Of a stretch of 64,000 nt of DNA, positions 43,443 through 52,459 are shown piece after piece. The DNA is taken from NCBI RefSeq assembly GCF_000759025.1, contig NZ_JPOS01000019.1, forward strand, positions 1 through 64,000, read 5' to 3'. The translations under genes and the position numbers were made by a program. This DNA is from Phaeodactylibacter xiamenensis. Its GTDB lineage: Bacteria; Bacteroidota; Bacteroidia; Chitinophagales; Saprospiraceae. The notes below the pieces were generated by a model. The model saw only the letters and a program-made list of their open reading frames with translations, ran no database searches and was not told where the DNA came from. Each line of letters begins with the position of its first letter. Position 1 is the stretch's first letter.

Positions 43443-45674
43443 ATGGACAGGATAATTCGTTTTTGGTGGGTTGGGCTGTGCCTCTTCCCTGCTTTGAGCG
43501 GGGCACAGGTGCAATTGGTGAAGCATGGACAGCCGAAGGGCCGTATCGTTATTGATCAAACCATTGCCGTCGACTCTCTGGCTGCGGCACTGTTGCAACG
43601 GTTTGTTGGTGAGATGAGTGGGGCAGAACTGCCCGTTCAGGACTTTCGAGATGCTTTAGGAGCCCGCCCCGGTGATGTGTTGATTGGCGCATTCCAGTTG
43701 GATAGCTGGAGCAATCCGCCCGCTGTGATGGACAGCCTGGTGGACGATGGCTTTTTGATCCATACCAGAGACGGCTACCTGCGTCTGCTCAGCGGCGGTG
43801 GCAACGGAAGCATATACGCGGCAGTCACCCTGCTGGACGATTACCTGGGGATGGACTACTATGCGAAAGAGACCTACACCTTATCCCGACAGGCGGATAT
43901 CCATCTGCCAGCGATGAGCCTGGAGGACCACCCTGCCTTTACTTACCGTCAGACCTTCAGCTACGGGCTGGAAGACCCTGTTTACAAATACTGGTTCCGT
44001 CTGGAAGCACCGGGCGAAGCCTTCGCCGGCAATCTGTGGGTACACACCTTTGACCGGCTCTTGCCATCGGATCAGTTTGGCGAAAGCCACCCCGAGTTCT
44101 ACTCCCTGATCAAGGGCAAACGGCAGCCCGGCAAGGCTAGTCAGTGGTGCCTGACCAACAGCGAGGTATTGGATCGCGTAACGCATCAGCTGGACTCGAT
44201 TTTCGAAGCCCATCCGGAGCACGATATCATTTCTGTAAGCCAGAACGACGGTAACTTCACCTATTGTACCTGTGATAATTGTGCAGCGATAGACGAGCGG
44301 GAGGGCAGCCCAAGCGGTACGCTCATCCACTTTGTCAATCAGCTGGCGGACCGATTCCCCGACAAGACCATTTCCACGCTGGCCTACCTTTATAGCATGC
44401 ATCCGCCCAGGTACCTCAAGCCCCGTTCGAATGTCAACATCATGCTGTGCAGCATAGATGCCAAGAGGGAAGTGCCACTGACCGATAATGCCACAGGGCA
44501 GGATTTTGTGAAAGCCCTTAAAGGCTGGGCGGAGATTTCCGATAATATTTTCGTCTGGGACTACGGGATCAATTTTGATAATTTGGTAGCTCCCTTTCCC
44601 AATTTTCACGTATTGCAGCCCAACATGGAGCTATTTCACCAGCACAATGTCCGCATGCACTTTGCGCAGGTTGGGGGCAAGCGGGGAGAAGACTTTTCGG
44701 AGCTGCGGGCCTACATGCTCTCACGCCTGCTCTGGAACCCCTATCAAAATGCGGATAGCCTGATGCTGGAATTTATGAAAGGCTATTACGGGGCGGCCGC
44801 GCCTCATTTGTACCAATATCAGAAGATGCTGGAGGCGGCGCTGCTGTCTAATGAGATTCCGCTCTGGATTTATGACACGCCGGTTTCGCATAAAGATGGT
44901 ATGTTGCGTCCCCGCCTCCGCTCCCGTTATAATAAACTTTTTGACCAGGCAGAACGGGCAGTTGAAGATCACCCTGAATTGTTACGCAGGGTGAGGCGTT
45001 CCCGCCTGCCGCTGCAGTACGCTGAGCTCGAGATTGCCCGCACGATGCCTGAACGTGACCCAGTCCGCCTGAACGTTATGCTCGATACCTTTGCCGCCCG
45101 CACCGCCCGTTACGGGGTAAAGACCTTAAACGAGCGTAATAACGCCCCGGGTGACTACTGCCGACTTTACCGGGAGCGCTACCTGCGGAAACCGGAGGGC
45201 AACCTTGCAGCAGGTGCAAAAGTTATCTGGGAAGCGCCACCCTCTCCCGGGTACCTGGAAGGTGCCGCCGAAGCCCTAACCGATGAGCTCTACGGCGGGA
45301 CGACCTTTGGCGATAGCTGGATCGGCTGGGAAGGCAGGGATGGCAGCTTTATTGTAGACCTGGGTGAGGTGCAACCGGTACAGTCCGTGGAAACTGACTT
45401 CCTGCATCAGCTCGGAGCCTGGATTTTATTGCCAAAAAGTGTCACCTATACCGTCTCAGAAGATGGGGCCGCCTATGAGGCATTTGGCAAAGAGATATTG
45501 CCTGAAGACCGGTCCCGGGAAGTCAAGTTTGTGGGCGTAAAGTCAGAGCAGCCGGCGCCCGTTTCCGCCCGCTACATCAGGGTAGAGATAGAAGGCGTAA
45601 AGGTTTGCCCCTCCTGGCACTACGGGGTGGGGTATCCCGCCTGGTTTTTTGTGGATGAGGTGGTGGTGCGCTAG
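43443..45674 (+). CDS. DUF4838 secreted protein with discoidin-like (F5/8 type C) C-terminal domain
   Basis: About 743 residues; I prefer ATG 43443 (MDRIIRFWWVGLCLFPALSGAQ, signal peptide) over the ATG 9 bp upstream. The first ~140 residues look like a glycosidase-associated N-terminal domain (LLSGGGNGSIYAAVTLLDDYLG). The central DUF4838 domain has FYSLIKGKRQ, ISVSQNDGNFTYCTCDNCAAIDEREG and YLYSMHPPRYLKPRSNVNIMLC. The C-terminal ~140 residues (WIGWEGRDGSFIVDLGEVQPVQSVETDFL...) resemble a carbohydrate-binding discoidin domain. A glycan-degrading role is likely but the catalytic activity is not defined. Confidence 0.83.
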   Translation: MDRIIRFWWVGLCLFPALSGAQVQLVKHGQPKGRIVIDQTIAVDSLAAALLQRFVGEMSGAELPVQDFRDALGARPGDVLIGAFQLDSWSNPPAVMDSLVDDGFLIHTRDGYLRLLSGGGNGSIYAAVTLLDDYLGMDYYAKETYTLSRQADIHLPAMSLEDHPAFTYRQTFSYGLEDPVYKYWFRLEAPGEAFAGNLWVHTFDRLLPSDQFGESHPEFYSLIKGKRQPGKASQWCLTNSEVLDRVTHQLDSIFEAHPEHDIISVSQNDGNFTYCTCDNCAAIDEREGSPSGTLIHFVNQLADRFPDKTISTLAYLYSMHPPRYLKPRSNVNIMLCSIDAKREVPLTDNATGQDFVKALKGWAEISDNIFVWDYGINFDNLVAPFPNFHVLQPNMELFHQHNVRMHFAQVGGKRGEDFSELRAYMLSRLLWNPYQNADSLMLEFMKGYYGAAAPHLYQYQKMLEAALLSNEIPLWIYDTPVSHKDGMLRPRLRSRYNKLFDQAERAVEDHPELLRRVRRSRLPLQYAELEIARTMPERDPVRLNVMLDTFAARTARYGVKTLNERNNAPGDYCRLYRERYLRKPEGNLAAGAKVIWEAPPSPGYLEGAAEALTDELYGGTTFGDSWIGWEGRDGSFIVDLGEVQPVQSVETDFLHQLGAWILLPKSVTYTVSEDGAAYEAFGKEILPEDRSREVKFVGVKSEQPAPVSARYIRVEIEGVKVCPSWHYGVGYPAWFFVDEVVVR

Positions 45675-45699
45675 TCGTTGTCGGGGACGGGTAATCAGC

Positions 45700-45837
45700 A
45701 TGGACCCCAAAGAAAATTACGGGCAGGTATACATCAGAACCGATAAGATTGACGAATTTTATGCGTTCTTGCTGGAGCGGCAGATCTTGATCCATCCAAA
45801 CGGGCAGTTGGACACCGTTGTGAATCGGGGGAGCTGA
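45700..45837 (+). pseudogene. Fragment of a VOC (glyoxalase/bleomycin-resistance) family gene
   Basis: From ATG 45700 the 45 codons read MDPKENYGQVYIRTDKIDEF and then YAFLLERQILIHPNGQLDT before a stop, which resembles the middle of a VOC-fold protein (the IRTD..DEFY...IHPNG pattern). The usual C-terminal strand with the last metal ligand is missing, as is the N-terminal half. It lies 25 bp after the DUF4838 gene. It is most likely a remnant, though a short expressed peptide cannot be excluded. Confidence 0.4.
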
Positions 45838-45916
45838 AGGTCTGGCGTTGGTCTGGCGGAGTAAATTCGGAGGCACTTTAAACGTCTTCCAGGCTACCGT
45901 CTAATATCCGGATTTT

Positions 45917-46465
45917 ATGCAAGCGAGGTACTTTTTACTATTGATGATTCTGGCAGGCACTACGTTACAGGCACAAGAGCAGCCACCTGAACTCCACATT
46001 GGTTACTTTGCGCCTTTTGGGGTCCAAATAGGCGGCAGCGTTGCTTATACGGATGTACTAAAGCAGCAAATTGGGGCACATCAATGGTGGTGGCGGGCAC
46101 AGGCAGGCTATTTTGCCCAACCCAATGTTTCTGATGCAGTGTTTTTGCACCCGGAGGTTGAGTACCGCCGCTGCCGGCCGGGGCAATACTTTTATGCTTC
46201 TTCTTCCATTGGTAGCAGCCTGGCCTACACACTTAGTAAGCAGGAAGGCACTCTAAACCTCGCCAGCGGCACCATCGATTACCAAAAGGAAGGCAGCTTG
46301 TACATTATACCACGCATCAGCCTGGGTATAGGGGTAGCTCCCCGGAAGAGATTGGGCGGTTATCTTCGTGCAAGTTACGGACAGCAGCTGGGAGGCGATA
46401 ACGGCAAACAGGCTTTCTTCAGTGCAGCTGCAGGCCTGGCAATTAGCATGCATTCAAAACCATAA
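45917..46465 (+). CDS. Exported small barrel-like protein, unknown function
   Basis: A 182-residue protein with a signal peptide (MQARYFLLLMILAGTTLQAQ) and a strand-rich body (LHIGYFAPFGVQIGGSVAY, YFYASSSIGSSLAYTLS, RISLGIGVAPRKRLGGYLRASYGQQLGG, FFSAAAGLAISMHSKP) consistent with an eight-strand outer-membrane barrel. It ends 3 bp before the amine oxidase gene, so the two are likely co-transcribed. The family is not recognised. Confidence 0.65.
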   Translation: MQARYFLLLMILAGTTLQAQEQPPELHIGYFAPFGVQIGGSVAYTDVLKQQIGAHQWWWRAQAGYFAQPNVSDAVFLHPEVEYRRCRPGQYFYASSSIGSSLAYTLSKQEGTLNLASGTIDYQKEGSLYIIPRISLGIGVAPRKRLGGYLRASYGQQLGGDNGKQAFFSAAAGLAISMHSKP

Positions 46466-46468
46466 CCT

Positions 46469-47677
46469 ATGACCCGTAAAGCATTTATCGAAAAAGCCCT
46501 CAAAGCAGGTATTGGGCTGCCTTTCTTTTCCTCGCTTTTACTTGAATCCTGCAACCGCTACGATTTAGACCTCCCCGACCTGCACGGAGCCTTCGAAGGC
46601 AAAGTCATTATTGTTGGTGCAGGCGCTGCCGGCCTGGCTGCCGGGCACCTTCTCCAGCGGTACGATGTTGATTTTGAGATCATTGAAGCGGCTCCGGTTT
46701 GGGGCGGGAGGATGAAAAAAACAACAGACTTTGCTGATTTTCCTATCGACCTTGGCGCAGAATGGATTCATACCCACCCTGCTATCCTGTCGGATATACT
46801 CAGCAGCCCTGATATTAATGCGGACATCGACATCATCGTCTACAACCCGCAAACCACCCAAACCTGGAATAACGGCCGGCTCCGGGACCATAACTACATC
46901 AGCAAGTTGTATTCTGAATGGAAATTTAAGCATACTACCTGGTTTGGATTTTTTGAGGAGTATATCGTGCCTGGTATTGAAGACCGCATCACCCTCAATA
47001 CTCCGGTTGTGGAAGTCGACTACTCCATGGGTAAAGTACAGCTCAAAACAGAGACCGGGCAGGTATTGGAAGCCGATAAAGTGCTGCTCACCGTACCCCT
47101 TAAAATATTACAAAGTGAGCATATTGCTTTTGTGCCGATGCTGCCAAAGGCCAAGACTGACGCGATCGGGCAGGTGAGCGTTGGCGATGGGATTAAAATT
47201 TTTGTAGAATTTCAAGACCGCTTTTACCCCGATATGCTTTCCTTCGGCCCCATACTGAAAGCGTTCCGGGAAGAGGAGAAATTCGTGTACAACGCCGCCT
47301 TTGGAAAAGAATCGTCCCGCCATATCCTCGGGCTCTTTGCCATCAATGAAAAAGCAACAGCCTACACCCAACTCGGTACGGATGCTGCTATCATAGAACA
47401 GTTCCTGGCAGAGCTCGATGAGATATTTGAAGGTCAGGCCTCAGCCAGTTATGTACAGCACGTTATTCAGAACTGGTCAGCAGAGCCTTACATTCAGGGA
47501 GCCTACTCCTATGATTTTGAAGACAGGCAGTGGCGGGTAGTCGAGGCTATTCAGGAACCGGTGGCTGACCGCCTGTTCTTCGCGGGCGAAGCGCTATCCA
47601 TTGACCATCAGGCGACGGTGCATGGCGCCTGTGCGTCTGCTTTTGATGCGGTGGCTCGTATGTTGAAGGAAAGCTGA
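46469..47677 (+). CDS. FAD-dependent amine oxidase family protein
   Basis: This 402-residue flavoprotein of the monoamine/polyamine oxidase family has a dinucleotide-binding motif VIIVGAGAAGLAAGHLL near residue 50, WGGRMKKT and DLGAEWIHTHPA in the FAD-binding region, and the C-terminal FFAGEALSIDHQATVHGACASAFDA that closes the FAD site. The first ~35 residues (MTRKAFIEKALKAGIGLPFFSSLLLESCN) look like a membrane or lipoprotein leader with ESC at its end, so the enzyme may be exported. It follows the small barrel gene with a 3-bp gap. The amine substrate is unknown. Confidence 0.87.
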   Translation: MTRKAFIEKALKAGIGLPFFSSLLLESCNRYDLDLPDLHGAFEGKVIIVGAGAAGLAAGHLLQRYDVDFEIIEAAPVWGGRMKKTTDFADFPIDLGAEWIHTHPAILSDILSSPDINADIDIIVYNPQTTQTWNNGRLRDHNYISKLYSEWKFKHTTWFGFFEEYIVPGIEDRITLNTPVVEVDYSMGKVQLKTETGQVLEADKVLLTVPLKILQSEHIAFVPMLPKAKTDAIGQVSVGDGIKIFVEFQDRFYPDMLSFGPILKAFREEEKFVYNAAFGKESSRHILGLFAINEKATAYTQLGTDAAIIEQFLAELDEIFEGQASASYVQHVIQNWSAEPYIQGAYSYDFEDRQWRVVEAIQEPVADRLFFAGEALSIDHQATVHGACASAFDAVARMLKES

Positions 47678-47761
47678 TGGTTTTGGCTGCAAAGAAATAG
47701 ACATACGTGTGTAGCAGAGAGCGTTAAATAAAAGGGAGCAGCAAATTGCTGCCCCCTCTTG

Positions 47762-47835
47762 TGGTCCCACTTGGGCTCGAACCAAGGACCTACTGATTAT
47801 GAGTCAGTTGCTCTAACCAGCTGAGCTATGGGACC
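47762..47835 (-). tRNA. tRNA with CAU anticodon, probably elongator tRNA-Met
   Basis: The minus-strand sequence folds into a cloverleaf: acceptor GGTCCCA/TGGGACC, D arm GCTCAGCTGGTTAGAGC, anticodon arm ACTGA-CTCATAA-TCAGT with anticodon CAT, and T arm CTTGG-TTCGAGC-CCAAG. CCA is not encoded. The body lacks the initiator-tRNA hallmark (C1-A72 mismatch). A tRNA-Ile2 (lysidine at C34) identity cannot be fully excluded. Confidence 0.9.
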
Positions 47836-47898
47836 TGCAGTTTTTGTACACGCAGCGCAAAAATACATATTCTGTAGCTGGGAGGCAAGCATTTTTTT

Positions 47899-47935
47899 AA
47901 TCAGGGTAGTTGCGGCGCTGCGACTACCCTGATTT
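47899..47935. terminator. Hairpin downstream of the first MscS gene
   Basis: ATCAGGGTAGT and ACTACCCTGAT (about 47900-47932) form an 11-bp stem with extra inner pairing. The minus-strand side, which would serve the mscS gene at 47947, is followed by A residues rather than U, so it may be only a 3' stabiliser. Confidence 0.4.
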
Positions 47936-47946
47936 TGTGCTGCCAG

Positions 47947-48762
47947 TTACTCCCCTTTGTCTAAATGTACATCCATTTGTGGGTATGGTATGCCGATGTC
48001 GTTGGCGTCAAACTCTTTTTTGATGCGCTCAAAGAAGACCTTATAGGCTGGCCAGAAATGCTCATTCTTAGCCATGAAGCGTACGGCGAAGTTCACAGAG
48101 CTGTCGGCCAGCTCTTTGACAAAGATATCGTAGCCGGCATCAAGGTCCACACTAGGCAGGCCTTTCACGATTTCCTCAATGAGTGCCTTAGCCTTATCAA
48201 TATCATCATCGTAACCAATACCTACAGTGAGGTCGTGCCGGCGCATGCCCTGAGCGGTATAGTTCTGAATCGCATTGCTGGTAATCTGCCCGTTGGGCAC
48301 AATAATCAGCCGGTTGTCCAATGCAACGAGCACCGTATGGAAGATGAAAATATCGGTTACCGTGCCGGCATGGCCATTGACTTCCACAAAGTCGCCTACC
48401 TTGAAAAACTTGAAAACCAGTATAAGCACTCCGCTGGCGAAGTTGGCGAGGTTGCCCTGAAGCGCAAGGCCAATGGCAAATGCCATGGCGCTGAAAATAG
48501 CGACAAAGGACGTGACTTCAATGCCAAACATGGAAGCAACGCTAAGCAGCAAAAGTACCTTTAGGCCTATGCCCACCAATGAACCCAGGAAATCGCGTAC
48601 GGACTCTTCTTCGATATGGCGGTCCATTGCTTTTTTGACCAGCTTAGTGATCCTGCCAATGACCCAAAAGCCAATGATGAGTGTGAGAATAGCCCCGATA
48701 ACCTGCATAGCGTACTGTGCAATGAAGCCTTGAATCTGTTCCAGAATTTCGTTCAAATCCAT
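47947..48762 (-). CDS. MscS family mechanosensitive channel
   Basis: A 271-residue inner-membrane channel that opens on hypo-osmotic stress. Three transmembrane helices are visible, including the pore helix (GLALQGNLANFASGVLILVFKFFKVGDFVEVNG), followed by the MscS beta domain with TVTDIFIFHTVLVALDNRLIIVPNGQI. The C-terminal domain ends IGIPYPQMDVHL. It is the downstream one of two tandem paralogues on the minus strand (the other at 48922-49734); they share about half of their residues in the pore region. Confidence 0.93.
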   Translation of the reverse strand: MDLNEILEQIQGFIAQYAMQVIGAILTLIIGFWVIGRITKLVKKAMDRHIEEESVRDFLGSLVGIGLKVLLLLSVASMFGIEVTSFVAIFSAMAFAIGLALQGNLANFASGVLILVFKFFKVGDFVEVNGHAGTVTDIFIFHTVLVALDNRLIIVPNGQITSNAIQNYTAQGMRRHDLTVGIGYDDDIDKAKALIEEIVKGLPSVDLDAGYDIFVKELADSSVNFAVRFMAKNEHFWPAYKVFFERIKKEFDANDIGIPYPQMDVHLDKGE

Positions 48763-48837
48763 GATTTGATTTAAGTTTTGGATTGTTAATAGTGTTGGTT
48801 CGCGCTAAAGAATAGGCAAAAAATTAGTTTTTTCAAT

Positions 48838-48880
48838 AAGATACGGCTGAAAACATCAGAACGGTTCTCAGCCGCATCTT
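48838..48880 (-). terminator. Terminator-like hairpin between the two mscS genes
   Basis: AAGATACGGCTGA (48838-48850) and TCAGCCGCATCTT (48868-48880) form a 13-bp stem with one mismatch around 17 bases, about 40 bp after the stop of the upstream mscS. On the minus strand it continues ATTGAAAAAACT, without a strict U-run. Confidence 0.45.
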
Positions 48881-48921
48881 GTTCGGCAGCACTCGCTTAC
48901 ACGAATTCGGCCCGTATTGCA

Positions 48922-49734
48922 CTACTTGTCCAGGTGCACATCCATCTGAGGAAATGGAATGCTGACGCCGGAACGGTCAAACTCCTTCTTTACATTTTCC
49001 TGCATGTAAAAATAGGTGTCCCAGTAGTGCTCGCTCTTGATCCAGGGGCGTACCAGGAAGTTCACAGAGCTATCGCCCAGCGAAGAGACCTTGATGAGGG
49101 TTTCGGGTGTACCCAAAACATATGGGCAGGCATCTGAGACACGCTTGATCGCCTCCCGGGCTTTGTCGATGTCGTCTCCATAACTAATGCCGAAGGTCAT
49201 ATCCACACCCATTTCTCCCTGCCCTGAAATATTAGTGATTACATTGCTGGTCACTACACTGTTGGGTATGATGATGCGCTTGTTATCCAGGGTTTGCAAA
49301 ACGGTGTTGAAGACCTGAATACCCACTACTGTGCCGGTTTGTCCGCCACCAATTTCAACCAGGTCTCCAACCTTGTACGGTTTGAAAATCAAAAGCAGCA
49401 CCCCACTGGCAAAGTGGCCCAGGCTGCCTTGCAATGCCATGCCAATTGCAAAGGCGAGGGCACCAAACAGGGCGACAAAAGAAGTGGTTTCGATGCCAAA
49501 CATGCTGGCAACACTAAGGAGCAGGAGTACCTTCAGGCCCACGCTGACCAGCGAAGTCAGAAAGGGGCGGATGGTTGGGTCAAAGCCCCGCTTTTCCATG
49601 CTCCGCTTGAGAACATCGGTGATTTTTCCTATAATCCAAAAGCCAATAACCAAAGTCAGGATGGCACCCGCAACTTTGGGCAAATAAGTAGTCACCAGCG
49701 TGCCTAGTGCTTCAAAATCTAGTAATTGTTCCAT
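48922..49734 (-). CDS. MscS family mechanosensitive channel (second paralogue)
   Basis: This 270-residue channel has the same layout as its neighbour: N-terminal helix (VAGAILTLVIGFWIIGKITDVL), a second helix with SVGLKVLLLLSVASMFGIET, pore helix GMALQGSLGHFASGVLLLIFKPYKVGDLVEIGG, and a cytoplasmic part ending VSIPFPQMDVHLDK. The two genes are separated by 160 bp with a terminator-like hairpin, so they may be expressed separately. A tandem duplication is the simplest origin. Confidence 0.93.
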   Translation of the reverse strand: MEQLLDFEALGTLVTTYLPKVAGAILTLVIGFWIIGKITDVLKRSMEKRGFDPTIRPFLTSLVSVGLKVLLLLSVASMFGIETTSFVALFGALAFAIGMALQGSLGHFASGVLLLIFKPYKVGDLVEIGGGQTGTVVGIQVFNTVLQTLDNKRIIIPNSVVTSNVITNISGQGEMGVDMTFGISYGDDIDKAREAIKRVSDACPYVLGTPETLIKVSSLGDSSVNFLVRPWIKSEHYWDTYFYMQENVKKEFDRSGVSIPFPQMDVHLDK

Positions 49735-49837
49735 GTTGATTGTAGTTTTGTTTTGGTTGTGTTGTTTTTCAGACGGATTTTCATCAGAAAGTTACACATA
49801 TAAGTAAAATGGCAGTACCAAAAGCAATGTGAAAAAT

Positions 49838-50314
49838 ATGCCGAAATGGTATTCCAAGGAGGAGGCTTTACAAAAATTGCAGCGCTATTGTGCTTATCAG
49901 GACCGCTGCCATCAGGAAGTGCGTCAGCAACTTCGGGATATGAACGTATACCCGGACTGGCAGGAGGAGATCATCGTGGCGCTTATTGAAGAGAACTTTC
50001 TGAACGAGGAGCGCTTTGCCTGCAGCTATGTCAGGGGTAAATTCCGAATGAAGCAGTGGGGGCGGGTCCGTATCAAACAGGAATTGCGCCGCCGGGATAT
50101 CTCGGATTATTGTATCCGCAAGGGCATGGCAGAAATTGAGGAGCCAGCCTATCGGGAGACGCTCAGAGGCCTGATTGTGAAAAAGGGGGACCGAACGGAA
50201 GCAGACAACCTTTGGGGCTTCCGGAATAAAGTAGCGCGATTTGTAATCGACAAGGGGTATGAACCGGCTTTGGTATGGGCAGCGGTCAAAGATATTTACC
50301 CGGATGACACTTGA
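49838..50314 (+). CDS. recX: Regulatory protein RecX
   Basis: About 158 residues from ATG 49838 (a GTG 9 bp upstream is also in frame). RecX binds and restrains RecA filaments. The triple-helix repeats are visible: LQRYCAYQDRCHQEVRQQLRD, LIEENFLNEERFACSYVRGKFRMKQWGRVRIKQELRRRDIS, and a third repeat with NKVARFVIDKGYEPALVWAAV. The N-terminal 10 residues lead directly into the first repeat. recA is not in the window. Confidence 0.92.
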   Translation: MPKWYSKEEALQKLQRYCAYQDRCHQEVRQQLRDMNVYPDWQEEIIVALIEENFLNEERFACSYVRGKFRMKQWGRVRIKQELRRRDISDYCIRKGMAEIEEPAYRETLRGLIVKKGDRTEADNLWGFRNKVARFVIDKGYEPALVWAAVKDIYPDDT

Positions 50315-50353
50315 AAACTAGTGTTAGGATGCTGACTTTTTGCGATTTTTGGT

Positions 50354-50385
50354 TTGAAGGCGAGGTATTTAAAGCCTTATATTTA
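50354..50385 (+). promoter_or_regulatory. Promoter of the small GG-leader peptide gene
   Basis: TTG at 50354-50356 and TATATTTA at 50378-50385 are spaced 21 bases, close to the Bacteroidota consensus. This gives the small gene at 50449 its own transcript with a leader of about 58 bases. Confidence 0.45.
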
Positions 50386-50448
50386 TCTTGGACAGAAAAG
50401 ACTTCAAAGACAACATCATATCTTTTGTCCATATAAAACAGGGAAATC

Positions 50449-50664
50449 ATGAAAAAACGTCAACACAAAATCGACAAATTCGAATCTGCCCGCCTGTCTG
50501 AGAAGGCCTGCCTGAAAGCTAAGGGAGGGCATAAATACAGCCCCACCGGTGCCGGATTCCAGGGTACTTTCATTTGGGAAACCGTAGATGTCAGAGGCCT
50601 TATGGGGCAGGATCATGAGTCAGAAAAAGGCAGGAATACCGCCTTCAGCCAAATTGGCGGATAA
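50449..50664 (+). CDS. Small peptide with double-glycine leader (bacteriocin/RiPP precursor-like)
   Basis: A 71-residue product. Residues 1-27 (MKKRQHKIDKFESARL, then SEKACLKAKGG) are a Lys-rich amphipathic stretch ending in GG, the shape of Bacteroidota double-glycine leader peptides cut by C39 peptidases on export. The remaining 44 residues (HKYSPTGAGFQGTFIWETVD...FSQIGG) contain no Cys but several Ser/Thr and end in another GG. It has its own promoter. No modifying enzyme, C39 transporter or immunity gene is in the window. I rate a precursor role as likely but unproven; the alternative is a plain small protein. Confidence 0.6.
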   Translation: MKKRQHKIDKFESARLSEKACLKAKGGHKYSPTGAGFQGTFIWETVDVRGLMGQDHESEKGRNTAFSQIGG

Positions 50665-50708
50665 ACGGGCATCCATTCAGCCTCCGAGCGGAGTAAGGAG
50701 CACAGCTG

Positions 50709-52250
50709 CTAACGGCTGCGTTCCTTAAACTTCCGTCTGATCATTTCGCCGTAAGATTTTCCTTCCAGCTTTCCTTCCAGCCAGGCCATCATGTCAAAAG
50801 CACGCACAAAAAAGCTTTTGGCTCTCTCGGTTTGTGGCAATTGCTCAAATGCTCCTTTGAGACTTTCATAAGCGACCTTGAGTTCATGTTTTGATGGCGA
50901 TCCGGCTGCTTTCCTGATGAAACTAATGATCTCCCGTTCCACATCATGCAGTTGTTCCCGCTTCTTCAGGTAGCGGTAGGTACTCCGGATCAGGGAATCC
51001 AGCAGCACGTAATTACCGAGCTCAAAATGCACGATGAGGTTGAGGATACGGGCGGTGCCCTGTAATTCCTGCCGCTCAACAGTAGTACTCAGGTTGAGCC
51101 AGTCGTTGAGGTAGGAAAGCGCGTCATCGTAGGCTTCCGCACCAAAGGAGATATGGAAGTAATAGTAGTAGAAGGTATTGGTCTCGAACAAGTCATTATC
51201 AAAATGGCTACGCTCTCTGAGGTGGGTCTGCAGAGCAGAGAGCCCCTCTTTAAAGTCGCCTTTGGCAATACACAGCGAGAATTTGTTTTGGTAATACTGC
51301 CGGTGGATTTTCAGCTCATCGTCCTGGCTCAGCGGCTTGACCTGCCGGAGCTTTTCAAGGTAAACCTCTAATGCCTCATAATCACCCACCCGGCCACAGC
51401 CCATGATGAGGTTGCTAAGCGCGGAAATATACTCCGACACATCTTCATTGAGAAAATGCGGTTTGGACTCCATCAGCTCAATGAGCTGCTCGCTACTGGA
51501 TTTAAAGGCGAGCAAGTCGCCTGTTGCCAGCTGATAGATACTGAGCGTGCGGTAGTAGTAAATCTGCGCCTGATGGGCATCGCTTTCCGGCGGCTGTTGC
51601 AAAAGTGGCGTATCCACAATATCAGCCAGTCGCTTGCGGAACTCCGGGCCCGTCAGAGAGGCATCCTTCCGCAGGCTGACGAGCAGTCGGAAAAACAAGT
51701 TGCGGTAGGCCGAGATACTGGTGAGCTGCTGCTGCAAATGCTGCTCTTCGGTTTCAATGCGGTCCAGGGCTTCATCCAGATAGTCTATATCGGATTTGGC
51801 GTAAGCCAGCTGCTTCTCCCAGCCCAGCATATCAATAAGTACTGTGAAGCGTTCGTACTTGTAAGCCAGTTTTCGGGCTTTACTGAGCAGGTCCTGGCAA
51901 TCTGAAAAATGGGAACGGCGGAAAAGGACTTGCATGCTCTGAAGGTAGTGGCGCAGTTTATAGTCTACAGAAGTCTTTTCGTCGTAGCCCTGCAAGCTCT
52001 TAAGACAAAGGTCATAGAGGTACCCTTTCAGCTCGGAGTATTTCCGGCTTTGTACCGGCTTGCCCTGGTATACCTCATTTTTTAGTACTTCGTCATCAAA
52101 TTCCTCCTGTGCTTCAATGGCGTCGAAAAGGCGCAGGTATTTACTGTCCTTATTCGCATGGCTGCCAACAAAAACCTTGAAGTACCGCTTTTCAGAGCCC
52201 GACATGGACTTGATCAGGTTAAAAAGCTTATTGGATGGGGTCTTGGGCAT
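50709..52250 (-). CDS. Conserved helical (TPR-like) protein of unknown function
   Basis: About 513 residues from ATG 52250 (MPKTPSNKLFNLIKSMSGSEKRYFKVF); the frame extends further upstream without coding character. The whole protein is alpha-helical, with many Leu/Tyr-spaced helices like degenerate TPRs (YLRLFDAIEAQEEFDDEVLK, YEALEVYLEKLRQVKPLSQDDELK). There is no signal peptide or membrane segment. I recognise the type as conserved in Saprospiria-like Bacteroidota but know no function. It ends 45 bp after the small peptide gene, in convergent orientation. Confidence 0.72.
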   Translation of the reverse strand: MPKTPSNKLFNLIKSMSGSEKRYFKVFVGSHANKDSKYLRLFDAIEAQEEFDDEVLKNEVYQGKPVQSRKYSELKGYLYDLCLKSLQGYDEKTSVDYKLRHYLQSMQVLFRRSHFSDCQDLLSKARKLAYKYERFTVLIDMLGWEKQLAYAKSDIDYLDEALDRIETEEQHLQQQLTSISAYRNLFFRLLVSLRKDASLTGPEFRKRLADIVDTPLLQQPPESDAHQAQIYYYRTLSIYQLATGDLLAFKSSSEQLIELMESKPHFLNEDVSEYISALSNLIMGCGRVGDYEALEVYLEKLRQVKPLSQDDELKIHRQYYQNKFSLCIAKGDFKEGLSALQTHLRERSHFDNDLFETNTFYYYYFHISFGAEAYDDALSYLNDWLNLSTTVERQELQGTARILNLIVHFELGNYVLLDSLIRSTYRYLKKREQLHDVEREIISFIRKAAGSPSKHELKVAYESLKGAFEQLPQTERAKSFFVRAFDMMAWLEGKLEGKSYGEMIRRKFKERSR

Positions 52251-52459
52251 AGTTCTTGTCCTTTTGCAATATACTGGGGCTATATAACTCCTGCAAAGCC
52301 ATTTTGGCTGCCTCCTGCCCAAAGGTATTTTAAATTCTGAAGCCTGACAATAAATCGAATGTGTATTGCGCAACAGCCCACCTTCGCCTAATTTGAGGTT
52401 ATACATTTCCACACACAGGAGCATGGTAAAGCACGCCCGGTTCCTTAATTCAACGGTCT

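Noticed and set aside
47762-47835. Initiator tRNA-fMet reading of the CAU tRNA
   Set aside because: It has a fully paired acceptor end starting with G, not the C1-A72 mismatch of initiators.
52251-52424. N-terminal extension of the 513-residue helical protein
   Set aside because: The extra codons read like translated intergenic DNA and contain no helical pattern like the rest.
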